16,923 nt of DNA, from the NCBI GenBank assembly GCA_015143735.1, contig VKHC01000159.1, positions 1 through 16,923 on the forward strand, read 5' to 3'. Below are positions 1-9,392 of the stretch, one piece after another. Positions within the stretch are counted from its first letter, which is position 1. Each line of letters begins with the position of its first letter. Below the pieces are notes generated by a model. That model saw only the letters and a program-made list of their open reading frames with translations. It was not told the DNA's origin and did not search any database. This DNA comes from Synura sp. LO234KE. Its lineage: Eukaryota; Sar; Synurophyceae; Synurales; Mallomonadaceae. Made by a program: the position numbers and the translations under genes.

Positions 1-35
1 AATCTACAGTAAGTTTTTCCCCAAAACTTTTTTAT

Positions 36-187
36 ACTTTAGCAGTTACTTAAGTTTTCCTAAAGTGTTTTTTGCAAAAACTGCCGTTTGCTATAGTGGT
101 GTAAAAACACTGTTTTCCTATAGTACGGTACTTTAACGGTTTGCTTTTTGTCTTTTCTTTAGTGTTCCTAAAGTGCGCGCACTTTAG
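36..187. repeat. Cluster of ACTTTAG/CTAAAGT motifs
   Basis: A short AT-rich block repeats the heptamer ACTTTAG or its complement: ACTTTAG at 36-42 and 181-187, CTAAAGT at 60-66 and 168-174, plus the near matches ACTTTAA at 130-136 and CTTTAG at 157-162. The context TTCCTAAAG or TTCCTATAG recurs near 56, 114 and 165, so the block may be a degenerate tandem repeat of about 50-60 bp. It touches the window edge, so its full extent is unknown. It could be the end of a mobile element, a regulatory array or simple low-complexity DNA; the sequence does not decide. Confidence 0.45.
168..187. repeat. Perfect 20-bp palindrome
   Basis: CTAAAGTGCG is followed directly by its exact reverse complement CGCACTTTAG, giving a spacer-free palindrome with a GCGCGC-like centre. 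It uses two of the ACTTTAG/CTAAAGT motifs of the surrounding block. It could be a dimeric protein site or part of a transposon terminus. It lies about 90 bp before a tentative small secreted-protein gene. Confidence 0.6.
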
Positions 188-275
188 TACGGATTTTGGT
201 ACACGGATGCGACTTATGCATAATTAACTTGTTTTCACTTCTATGAAATATACTGCTTGAGTATGCGAGCGCAAT

Positions 276-577
276 ATGATTTTCTACGACGTGATAGCTC
301 GCAGTATTTTCATTATTTGTTTATTGCCTTTCGCTCTGAGCTTCTTTACGGGGGTGGAATCCAACGACATTGTTTTGCGCTTCTAATCTTTTCCCGCTCA
401 CTTTGGGAAATATGTTTTCCTTGCGTAAAATTCTATCTACCCACTACATTTTCGGTGTAGTGCAAGATTGTTGAGGGTCTCTATTGGCTAAATGCGGACG
501 TTTTATATTCAAGATATCACGGAGGAAATGAACTCGTTAGTATACGTTTATTTTGTCGAGGAGTGCCACCGAATTAA
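276..577 (+). CDS. Tentative small secreted protein, two exons
   Basis: Not recognised as a family. An ATG at 276 opens a 32-codon stretch that looks like a signal peptide: an N-terminal charged part, then a hydrophobic core (IFIICLLPFALSFF) and a small-residue region. A second protein-like stretch of 38 codons runs from 461 to the TAA at 575-577 and contains GLYWLNADVLYSRYHGGNEL. It follows a TAG acceptor (gtgtag, 455-460). Exon 1 at 276-371 and exon 2 at 461-577 join in phase 0 through an 89-bp intron, giving about 70 residues. The donor (gttttg) is weak. An alternative is a frame starting at 263 with a 36-bp intron at 425-460. RNA is needed to choose; the whole call is tentative. Confidence 0.28.
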
Positions 578-1265
578 TACAATGAGAAAACAAAAGTATA
601 TAGCTTAAACATTTTTGTTTGAGTAGTGGCGAAAATCAATTAAACAAGCCTGATCCCCTCTACAAATGACGAATCGGAAGATGGAGACCAGAGGCAGACA
701 TGAAACCATTCTTTATAGAACATAATAAAACTTACATGTTCGACACAACATGATTCAGGGAGAAATTTAAGTTGAATTAGAATTCGTCGATAAAGAATTA
801 CAAGCTCTTTTGAAAGCGCGATTCAGTAAGATGTCAGATCTAATCAGAATCAATAACGACTAGTTTCTAAGAGATATTATTACGAGCACACCAAAGAAAT
901 ATCTCAACGCAATTTAATTTAATCGTGCACTCTGCAAATAGTGAGTAGCGATCCGTCAAGTCTCCAACAAAATACGCAGCACACGACGATTGACATAGTA
1001 GTCTCATAGTTGCATATTCACATTCGATTCCATGCGATTTGATTTCCAAAACGAAAATCACATCTAAAGTTTGCTAAGGATATTATCTAATCGAAGGAAC
1101 TAAATTCAATTGATTCTCTTAACTGCATAAATGTTCAGAAAGAAAGCATAATATGCATTGGAAACAAATTGTGCTAGACCATACTTTGTCATAAGACATT
1201 GAATTTGTTGAAATTTCCGACCACCTCAGCTTCAACTATTTTTAACTTTGATTCGAGGTCTTCGA
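578..1265. other. AT-rich spacer before the membrane-protein gene
   Basis: No convincing gene is visible. Short open stretches exist, such as a 31-codon run ending at a TAG near 862 and a minus-strand frame at 867-1061, but none has splice or family support. The end of this stretch should hold the promoter and 5' leader of the gene starting at 1266. No clear TATA box stands out. Confidence 0.5.
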
Positions 1266-3557
1266 ATGATCCGGTTGGTGTTATTGTTTGGATTCATTAT
1301 TGGCTTTACTCGTGCAGTCTATGAGGGTTACGAGCAGTATAGGTATATTTGCGTGTTTAATTTTATTACCTTATATAATAGATGATTTCAGTAACTTACA
1401 AGGTCAATTCTGGGTTTCGTGCGATACTGGAATAGTTGTAGTTGATCCGGTATCACAGTCGGTAGCCAAGGAAATATTGGCACCAACGTCAAAATGGGGG
1501 GATAGTGCTTTTATTCGAGATCAAGCGCAAATTAAGCACTACGTGTTCGCTAATGATTATGCCAATAATCAAGTCCTAGTGTTTGATGCGCTATCGCAAT
1601 CATTACTAACCAAAGTTCAACTGTCATCAACAGCTAAACCCCTTCACATGTATTCTGTGTACTATTATGACCAAATATGGGTTCATGAAGATGGAACTGG
1701 TTCATTCGATGTATTTCGAACTGCTCAAGTGCGTTACCGAGAATCCGCGGGTGTTCGTGCGTCGAATATTCAGGTGCGACCTACTTCTAAGAGCTATTCT
1801 TTTGTAAATATAATTCCTGTTAATTTAGGCTGGTCATGGGAAGCTCTTGGCCAATCCAAACTTAGAGGATACCGGGTTTGCAACAAATGTATACGCTGGC
1901 GCCATTTTTAAAATCGACATTCCGTCGAGAACTCTTATCGACACCGTCCAGCTCAACAGTGACCCGGTTTTAACCCAAGGATATTCATGCGTTGGTACTC
2001 ACGGCATCGATTATAGCCCTGTGAACAATCGTATTTACGTTGAATGCACGAATCCAAGTACTTGCACTGGGGCATCCAACAATGCGACGACGTGTACTGG
2101 GTAAGTGAGCGGCTGATCTAAGTTAGCACTTGGAAATGCTCCAGATATTATTTATGCTGTTGCAGCTTAGTGGGCGTCACTCCTACAATAAGCGACTGTA
2201 TTATTTTTACAGTTTGTTCAAACTTCGTACTCGCAATTAGAATGTATCGGATATATTTATCAAATTCAAATTCTTTTTTGTTTTAGATCTGTTTGGGGAG
2301 TGGATGCGATCTCGCTGGACGTTAAGGCACGTCTGATAAGCCCGACTCTATCCGCTAAATATGGACCGAATTTTGGAGTACAGGGACAGGTTCGTTCCAG
2401 TTGTATTCCCGCATGCGCCAAGTCCAGATTGGTCCTCCAAGCGCCCCAATAAATGAACTTATACTCAAGTTCCTGCATAAGCGTTTCAAAACGACTTCTC
2501 TTCACTACCGCTCGCGCGCCCATTGTATTTTGAATGTTAGGTAGTGCATAGCCCGGAGTACACATTTCTTCTTGTAGCCAACGGCAAACTCAATACGCTG
2601 CACTTCTTAAAACCAACCAACACAACTACACTGGTACTGGACATGCCCTTACCAGGGCCCGGAATCGCACAGTTTTACCCGAAAGACAGTTCGATTACAT
2701 TTGGTACCGACCGGAATGCGAGCAATTACATCGCCTGGTACGATACGAATCGCGTCTGTATTTCTTCAATATTTCTCATACAACCACTGAAATCTTATTT
2801 TGACCGAATGGTTTCGCTTTTGCAATGAGTGTAGCGTACCTGTAAGCACAGGCGTGGCTTTTATCGACATGGATGTTGTGGTCAAAGCATTCGCAGCGGG
2901 TCGCACTTCTCTAAGCACTTCCGCCGCCAGTATTGTTACCTACAGCAGCTTTGGGGTAAGGAGTGGGGATTCAGCGACTCTTGTCCAATCGTTTCATTTT
3001 CTTATGTAACGGCTGACTGTTGTACTAGACACGCACTATTATTCGTGGAGGAGACTACATCATCGGCGCTTCTTACACCTCTGCCACAGCTACGAACGGA
3101 TTGGTCTTTATCCATTGTAAGACTAGAACTGTCACTTACAAGACCAATGTAGCGCTTGGAGCGTCCCGGTGAGCGCGCATGTAAAACCGTTACGACACTC
3201 GTTGTCCATCCTGTACCATACACGCTTATCGAGTACTTCATGTCCTATGTCCCCAGATTTCTCTACGTTCCGTTCTTTACCGACGAAGTTCAATACACTG
3301 TGAGTCTACTGGAGGAGAGCCAAAAAAAATTAGCTGATGCGGTACAGAATTTGACTGCAGTTGTTCGCGAGATTCTGAATCAAGCTACTCAGCAGGACGA
3401 TGATGTGAGTTCGTATGAAAAGCGCACTCGTAAAGTATCGCAGCGCGGATTTGGCGTTGGTGTCGCTGCCATCATCTTTGCAGTAATAGCGATTATCCTG
3501 TCGACTGTCGCTATTTTATTGGCTTTACAAAAACGTACTGAACTCTCTAGAATCTAG
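1266..3557 (+). CDS. Secreted-type single-pass membrane protein with propeller-like ectodomain, 8 exons
   Basis: Exons: 1266-1342, 1392-1773, 1829-2100, 2287-2389, 2541-2753, 2830-2955, 3029-3168 and 3257-3557. Every join keeps frame and all introns are GT-AG (49, 55, 186, 151, 76, 73 and 88 bp), giving 537 residues. Residues 1-17 (MIRLVLLFGFIIGFTRA) are a clear signal peptide, which fixes the start. The ectodomain has repeated strand-like units of the kind seen in YVTN/YncE-like beta-propellers (IVVVDPVSQ, VLVFDALSQ, IFKIDIPSR, HGIDYSPVNNRIYV), several Cys and N-glycosylation sequons. Residues about 452-480 are an amphipathic coiled coil. Residues about 502-528 are one transmembrane helix, followed by the short basic tail QKRTELSRI. 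Expected topology is type I: ectodomain outside or lumenal, tail cytosolic. The propeller call rests on pattern only, and no catalytic residues are recognised. It may be a surface receptor or adhesion protein. The weakest junctions are the donor at 2390 (gttcgt) and the intron 2754-2829 (gtctgt...gag). Confidence 0.85.
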
Positions 3558-3881
3558 TGCTCGACTAGAGCAAGAAACTCTAGTATTTTACTTTAGCGTT
3601 TCGCTATCATCTACCGACCACGGTGTGTCTTTGATCGGTGCTCAGTATCATAATGAGGTTCTCAGAGCAAATGCGCTGTAACACCTGTAAAATTTAACTG
3701 AAGTATTTTTCAGATTGAAGTCACTACTAGCTATGACGGCCTATTAAAGTCTAGAGGTGGGGTTCTGAAGTGGTGTGCATGTAGTCACAAGATACTCTTT
3801 GGACAAGTTACTGCTGCTTAGAAAGTAATTTGCTTGTTCATCGTTGGCTGGCGCACACCCCCATAGATTTGTGTAGCATTT

Positions 3882-4070
3882 CTAAAATTTTTGTGATAGA
3901 GTCGGTGAGGAGTAACCGTATATAGAGCGCCGCCTCCAAGGATTCTCAACTCCTGCTTCGACATCCGTCTGGGTGGCTCTACAACTACTAGTTCTATCCT
4001 CAAATATTTTCTCCGAAAACTCTTGAATTTTTCGCCTATTATTAACTATATTTGCTTTGGTAATGTCCAC
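3882..4070 (-). other. Doubtful short frame, possible terminal exon
   Basis: A 62-codon open frame ends at a stop at 3882-3884. It reads as a hydrophilic stretch with KIQEFSEKIFEDRTSS and a C-terminal YGYSSPTLSQKF. It has no ATG start, but a possible acceptor (caattag) lies at its 5' edge, so it could be a last exon whose upstream part is not found. A second minus frame at 3818-4003 overlaps it and looks equally plausible, which lowers confidence in both. Confidence 0.15.
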
Positions 4071-4094
4071 TAATTGCTAAAGCACTTCAGCGGC

Positions 4095-4110
4095 TACCAC
4101 GTTCGTGGTA
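4095..4110. repeat. Short inverted repeat
   Basis: TACCACG and CGTGGTA form a 7-bp stem around a 2-base centre. It may be a small hairpin or a protein-binding half-site pair. No linked gene gives it a role. Confidence 0.4.
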
Positions 4111-4170
4111 TGATGAAGAAATTGTATTATTTTCTCTTAGTAGAGGTCATAATAATAACTAAACGTAAGT

Positions 4171-4377
4171 ATGAGTAACCGCTACTCATGTTTCAAAAAA
4201 GTTGAAAATTCTATTTACTGTGTCAGTGCAGACCGTGAATCAGTTGTAGAAAGTTCTCTATCTACGGTCACTATACTACTAGACTATTGTCATTCTAATT
4301 TACTCCATGAAGTTCTTTCTAAAAAGTATTCAATTTTAAAAAGAATGGTGCTTACTAGTCCACCGATGGAGTGGTGA
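4171..4377 (+). other. Doubtful 68-codon ATG frame
   Basis: The frame runs from ATG at 4171 to TGA at 4375-4377 with no recognised domain. The start lies inside an inverted repeat (ATGAGTA at 4171-4177, TACTCAT at 4183-4189). Length and composition are within what AT-rich non-coding DNA gives by chance. A short gene is possible, but I see no splice or family support. Confidence 0.15.
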
Positions 4378-5112
4378 GCTCCGGGTCCCTAGTCCCGACG
4401 ATACCAGTTCATTAAGGGAGAGTCGGTGTTAACTCAATATTTATCGCAACACCCTCTAGCTATTTTAAAAGCAGGTCACCCAGGGGGGTGGAAAGTAGCC
4501 ATAAGGCGAAGTAAAATGGGCGCGGGTCAGGGTGTCGACAGGGAACTGTGCGTCCCTTCCGCCGGGATCCGATGAGCCACATGTAGAATGATGATGTCCG
4601 GGATAAGTGGAGGACCCGCAAGCACACGGGAGGAGCCATTTTTAGCGCTTGCCGCCAGTTGATCCGCCGTGGCGTTGCAAACCGCCTTGATCCTAGGAAA
4701 TCGCTAAGTAGCGGGTCCAGACTTCGTAAAGGAAGCGACGTACTCGCTGGAAGGATGCCTATTGCAGCGCGCTTTTTGAGACAATTGTCCCCTAAGAGGT
4801 GCATATGCAATACTTCTAGTCGGTGACCATATTGATACGCTGCCGAACCATTTTGTCTCGGATCAACTTAGGAGCATGGACAAACGCAGTGATATCTTTA
4901 GTGTTTTTAGTCGGACGGTGAAATCCAATTCATTCCTGGTCTGTTAGATCAGTATCAACGAAACCCCAGAGGGAGGCGGGGAGTCCTGAATTCAGGTAAT
5001 ATGACAATCCCCCCCCTCGACGGAGCCGGATGCCGAAGTTGCGGAGCCATCTGCATACAGGACGAAATCTGGAGAGGAGAGAAGCGTTGGACTCTGGCGG
5101 AATTGAAACCGC

Positions 5113-5301
5113 TTGACGTCGCTTCGTATATATATGGTTTGCACGGACACCGGAGAATACCATCAATTCGTAAGTCAGGCGGGACGGGACGGAGGCGACT
5201 GGTTTGTTCTTGAGCATGAGGACCCGAAGAGTAATCGGGTCGACCTCGTAGCTGCTCTCCACAGCCGCAACGTATATTTTGTGCGTTTTCGGGCTACCTA
5301 A
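5113..5301 (+). pseudogene. Coding-like fragment inside the island
   Basis: A stop-free run of 62 codons contains WFVLEHEDPKSNRVDLVAAL and ends at a TAA at 5299-5301. A protein-like continuation (LHLYVKREPEKNPSMIALIS) lies in another plus-strand frame just downstream, which suggests a frameshifted remnant. No family can be assigned with confidence, and there is no credible start or terminus. Confidence 0.22.
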
Positions 5302-6640
5302 TTTGCATCTATACGTGAAACGAGAGCCCGAGAAGAATCCAAGCATGATTGCTTTAATTTCCTCGGAGGAGTCGGAAGGCAGGAGGCCTGTTGCGATAAA
5401 ATGTCATTGGGAAGAGTACCTTTTGCCTCTAGATAGAATAGGTGACCAGTTTTACAGACCATCAGGGACGAACACACCAGCGGATGGCATGGGGAAAGAA
5501 CGGAAAACGTAGTCGTACATTACGTCCTCTCGGCGGTCAGGCGAGGTGCACAAAACGAGCGAGTGATGTGAATTGCTTTTTGTTCTACATTGGTGGTAAC
5601 CTTCTTCTGAAGGAATAATAGCCGACTGTCCGATTTCGCTGATAAAGGAGCTTGTCGTTAGGGCTCCGATAGGACATTGCAGGAGGCAGGGTGTGTAAAA
5701 AGCTTTACGGCAGAGATCATAGTTACGTCGTCCCAGATGGGAGGGCAAGTCGACTTAACTCTCGAGAATCAAGCATTGTTATGGGGACAGTATGCCGGAG
5801 GGAGACCGACGACGACAGTAGGAGCGGGCCGTTGCGTGGAGCCACACCGCTACCTCACTGAAGAACGTGCTTAGGGGAGACCGAGAGAAAAGAAGGGTGC
5901 GGGATATGAACGACAAGCGAGGAGGTGAGGCTTGACGGTCCCATTAGTCCCCCACATGAGCAAAAGCGGACTTGGGTAGAACCGAATAGTCCTGTCGCAG
6001 AAAAATTGAGCAGTCTACGACAACTGGTCGGTGGTGTGAAGAAGAGTTAGCGATAGTCATTGCACTCTATTGTTGGCCGGTTGTCGGAGAGGGAATAGTT
6101 CGAGCTGGTATGTACTGGACTCCTCGGAGGAGAAGGAGTGATCTGGTTTGGGGCACGTGAGGTGGATGGCTGGACCAAGATCACCAACTTATGACGGTGA
6201 ATGGTAAGGCACCAAAACCAGTAGATTTCCACGACGGTGAGGAGGAGGAGGTTCTCCAAAGAAGAAACTCTCCTGGGGTCCATTCCCACAGGGTAGGCTG
6301 GCTTTTCAAGGAGATCAGTGTGAGTAGAGTAGCGCAGGCACAAATTAGGAAAGACCTCTGAAGTTACATTTTTAAGAAGCTGCAAACAACAGTAGCCGGA
6401 AATTTAGGATCAGTCAATCTCAGCAATTGGAGGGGAGAATTTAGGCGAGACGTTCCAATCAATTTTGAAGGTCTTGGTGCCACCTCCTTGAATTCACCTT
6501 TGATGTCGAACCGTGTTTACTTATTCGAAAAGTCATGACCGTTTAAAGTTTTTCCTCTTTTTTATATATATTTTTCCATAATTAAAGTCCATCTGGGGAT
6601 CTTTCGCGAGGCACCATATAGAGACGAAATACAATGATGA

Positions 6641-6979
6641 TCGCGATGGGTAGCAAAGAATGGCCCCTTGACGGGTAGAGATCGTTAGAGTGAGCTGCTG
6701 CAAGCCGCGGTAAAGGTCGGTGAGAGTGCCCCCACGCACGGCGGGGGCCAGGTTGGGGAACAGAATTCCCGTGAATGTATCCGAGTGGTCAAGAAAGCCG
6801 TTTGGATTAAGGTTCCAGCCTTGACCGGAAAGGAGTGGGACAGCAGTCTCGGTTTATGCAGCAAGTGTGTCCAATACTCCGTGAGGATCTTCAAGTCCTT
6901 TCACGTTGCTTCAGGGCTAGATACTGGAGGAACTGTCACACATGACCAGGTTGCCAAACTTGGTAAGGCACTTGATTAG
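6641..6979 (+). pseudogene. Coding-like fragment, 96 open codons without Met
   Basis: One plus-strand frame is open from 6689 to the TAG at 6977-6979 (96 codons). It also reads as protein upstream from 6641, across a single TAG at 6686-6688. It includes RECIRVVKKAVWIKVPALTG and a CSKC pair (LGLCSKCVQYSVRIF). There is no Met in the 96 codons, so it is an internal piece rather than a whole gene. The same frame stays protein-like for roughly 100 more codons past the stop. Family unknown; probably part of the decayed element or pseudogene filling the island. Confidence 0.27.
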
Positions 6980-7638
6980 AATCAGGTGTGCCCCAATAGG
7001 GGAGAACCCACCAAGAACTGGTGGAGGGAAGAGCAAGCTCGGTTGAACTGTTGGTATGTGTGCTCAGTAAGCAAAGTATTCGTTCCTCGTCCGATCGTAA
7101 GCAATTAGGCTGGAGACCCAATATGAATGAGGTACGGTGGGAGGGCGGGTATCAAGAGATAGTAGGTCATGAGTTTCCCCCGGCGTACCAGTGTGCCCAA
7201 CCCGAACAATTATAACCCGAGCAAGGAATCCGATTGAGACATGTGCATTGGCGGTTTTGAATGATGTCTTCCGTTCTTTGCTTGCCGGCTGGGACAAGTT
7301 CTCAAGCTATGAGAACTGCATATACTTGATTAGGCGGCGGAATTTGCTATAAATGATCATATTTAATTTCTCGCATTGAGCCAGTGACGAAGAATCGAGG
7401 ACCCAACACATACGCCCCAGTTGTATGAATACTTGGAGGTCATCATGTGGACTGTCCCGACTGAAACCTTCTTGGTGGAGATTGTGCGAATTGCGGTGAT
7501 AAGTCACTCCTTTTCATACCTAAAAGGAGGTTGAGTCACTCTAATTGATGAGGTAATCCAACCTAAGGCTCCTGAAAGTGCCCACTGGTTGTGGTACCGA
7601 GCCGGGAGAGTGAACAAGGATGTAGGGAGGAATTGTAG

Positions 7639-7854
7639 TGGGTGATACACGACCAGATTTTCTTGGAGGCAACCGAAAGGTTGAAGTCCATGGCCGAGGT
7701 TGAGATGAGAACTGCCGAGCATAACGTTGAAGGCCCTCCAGAGTGAACCAAATGGACTGCAGTGTTGGTAGTCGGCAAAATTTGTGGCGACGCAGGAGAA
7801 ATATATGATATTCGGAAGACGGTGTGTTCTCAAGCTTGGTCAAGGGACTATTAG
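7639..7854 (+). pseudogene. Coding-like fragment with one in-frame stop
   Basis: The frame runs from 7639 to the TAG at 7852-7854 with one internal TGA at 7744-7746. It reads as a charged helical segment (FLEATERLKSMAEVEMRTAE) followed after the stop by KWTAVLVVGKICGDAG. It resembles coding sequence broken by point mutation. No family recognised. Confidence 0.2.
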
Positions 7855-8430
7855 TGTCCGCTTAACCTGTAACGCGCGTTCCAGGATAATTGTGATAGAT
7901 CGTACATGGTCGAGTACCTGGAAATCCTATCGCTTCAATTCAAACGGAGTGCGGACGGCAGAGTAACCTGCTTCATCACCAGCCACTGGACTATCTCGAG
8001 GAGGGGGACTCCAAGTTGTCGCCAGTAGAGAAGGATTAGGGGCGGGGACACGGACACGAATACCTTCTATCCAGTGTGCTTTGGAAAAGGAGGTTCGCTG
8101 TGTCCGTGCCACGCTTTGGGAAATATCCATGTTGGATACGAGGAAGCGAGCATACCATGGAGTGACTTGGTAATTTTGGGACAATCCACTCCTACCTTTT
8201 CCAAGCGTCCAGAGTGGGATGTTGAACGCCAATGGTCACGATGCAGTTGCAGGCTTTGAAGACCATTGCGGGAGGCAGGGACGCCGCCCGAAGAACGTCC
8301 CGACCGCTCGTCAGCGTCGTGTATTATCGCCGTGAACTGCTCGCTCGTCTAAGGTGGGGGAGGACCGTGATGGTGGAGGAGGTCCACCCGCACGCGGTCG
8401 CGCCGGGGAGAAGTCGTCCGTGGCACTAGA

Positions 8431-9258
8431 ATGTTTCGATATATATTTAGTGGGCGTAGCAGTGTAAATATTCAATATGGGCGGGTTTGTTTTATCGAAT
8501 TCCTGCGTCCGAGCATCGCCAAAAATCAGCCAACACAAAAAACACCGCTAGTTTATGTGGTAGGCCGTGGTAAACTGCCTCGGCTGTTCCAGATATCGAC
8601 GCACCTATAGCCACACACCAGAGGCGATAGTGGCAGAACTGCGCTCAGTCATGAATGCAGCAGTATAACTTTTTTTACTAGTAGTGGTACTAAAGAACGT
8701 GAATAAATCATGCCCCAGCATACCTCCAGCCTTTGTGGACCAAACACCTGCTTTGATTATGTAGTTACAGCGTAAGCATAACACCAGTCCTCGATCATTA
8801 GGAGCCACGCCACAAAATGAAATAAAGAAAGAAATTCACGCTTGCAAAAATTTCGGCTCATCCACCGGCCATAATTTCGTGAAGCCATAAATACAGCCCA
8901 AAACAAACATTTAAATAAACAGGTAACTTGGCGAAATCATTCCGTGTAGCGAGGCGGATGCTGAAGAGTCCTTGAATAGCCATTGTATTAGCTGGAGTTA
9001 TGTTGCCAAGATGTAAGTCCAGCGTCGCCTGTCATGCTGTTCTCTCTCAACGGTCATATGTCTCTTGTTCGAAGACTTGTACATCCGTCCTGAGCAGCAT
9101 ACAGGCATGCATACGAATTAAAGGTAGAAACACATAAGGCACACATAAGTGATACAAAGTCCGCTGGAGATGCATCCGAAGTCCATGCCACAGATTTTCC
9201 ACACCGTATCAAATGCAACAATCAAACAATCAACTGATCCCCCCTCCAACCCTAAGTC
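8431..9258. other. Spacer downstream of the coiled-coil gene
   Basis: AT-rich DNA between the island and the 3' end of the minus-strand coiled-coil gene. It should hold that gene's 3' untranslated region on its right side. One minus-strand frame at 8605-8808 is open for 67 codons, or about 80 counted from the preceding stop. It has no upstream ATG and its first Met is mid-frame. It could be an exon, but no matching splice partner was found. Nothing else is visible. Confidence 0.4.
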
Positions 9259-9392
9259 TTAACAAGAAGGAGGTGAAGTGGGCCACCACTGCATAAATAC
9301 AGGCATTACATTCACGTACTGAGGCACCTATTTCCTGATGCCCGTGTACCAACCATAGCTCTTACCAAGAAGGAGGTGAACTGGGCCACCAC
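9246..9392. repeat. 44-bp direct duplication spaced 103 bp
   Basis: Positions 9246-9289 and 9349-9392 match at 39 of 44 bases by hand count. The right copy holds the end of the large coiled-coil exon and its splice donor (minus-strand CTTG|GTAAGA). The left copy starts at the proposed acceptor of the last exon. In the left copy the donor context has become TTGTTAAG. The copies are exactly 103 bp apart, so a local tandem duplication of the exon end is likely. Confidence 0.7.

Larger units (their letters stand above)
3558..4379. other. Spacer downstream of the membrane-protein gene
   Basis: It starts with a small hairpin just after the stop codon (TGCTC/GAGCA, about 3558-3572) and nearby CTCTAG/CTAGAG motifs that may belong to the 3' end of the upstream transcript. 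No AATAAA is seen in the first 150 bp. Two short frames and two inverted repeats are listed separately. Nothing else is supported. Confidence 0.4.
4380..8430. other. Purine-rich island with decayed coding-like sequence
   Basis: This 4-kb stretch differs from its flanks. The plus strand is rich in GGAGG/GAGGAG, and lines counted by hand at 5041-5100 and 7681-7740 are 58% and 53% G+C, while the flanking spacers are visibly AT-rich. Long stretches of single plus-strand frames read like protein but are cut by stops. Minus-strand frames are longer (up to 138 codons at 4930-5346), but that is expected opposite purine-rich DNA, because stop codons are purine-rich. I found no reverse-transcriptase, integrase or transposase motif, no clear terminal repeats and no usable splice chain. 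A degraded mobile element or pseudogene is the best guess. Confidence 0.4.

Noticed and set aside
3156-3557. Stand-alone 133-codon protein with a C-terminal transmembrane helix
   Set aside because: Its first part is intron 7 of the membrane-protein gene; the acceptor at 3256 joins the rest in phase to the upstream exons.
4930-5346. 138-codon minus-strand frame, the longest in the island
   Set aside because: The opposite strand is purine-rich, which removes stop codons from the minus strand by composition. The translation shows no domain, and neighbouring minus frames do not connect.
5113-5512. Faint resemblance of a fragment to the N-terminal part of a plant ribosome-inactivating N-glycosidase family
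   Set aside because: The match is a loose pattern over a few dozen residues. No active-site region is seen, the frame is broken, and host and context do not support it.
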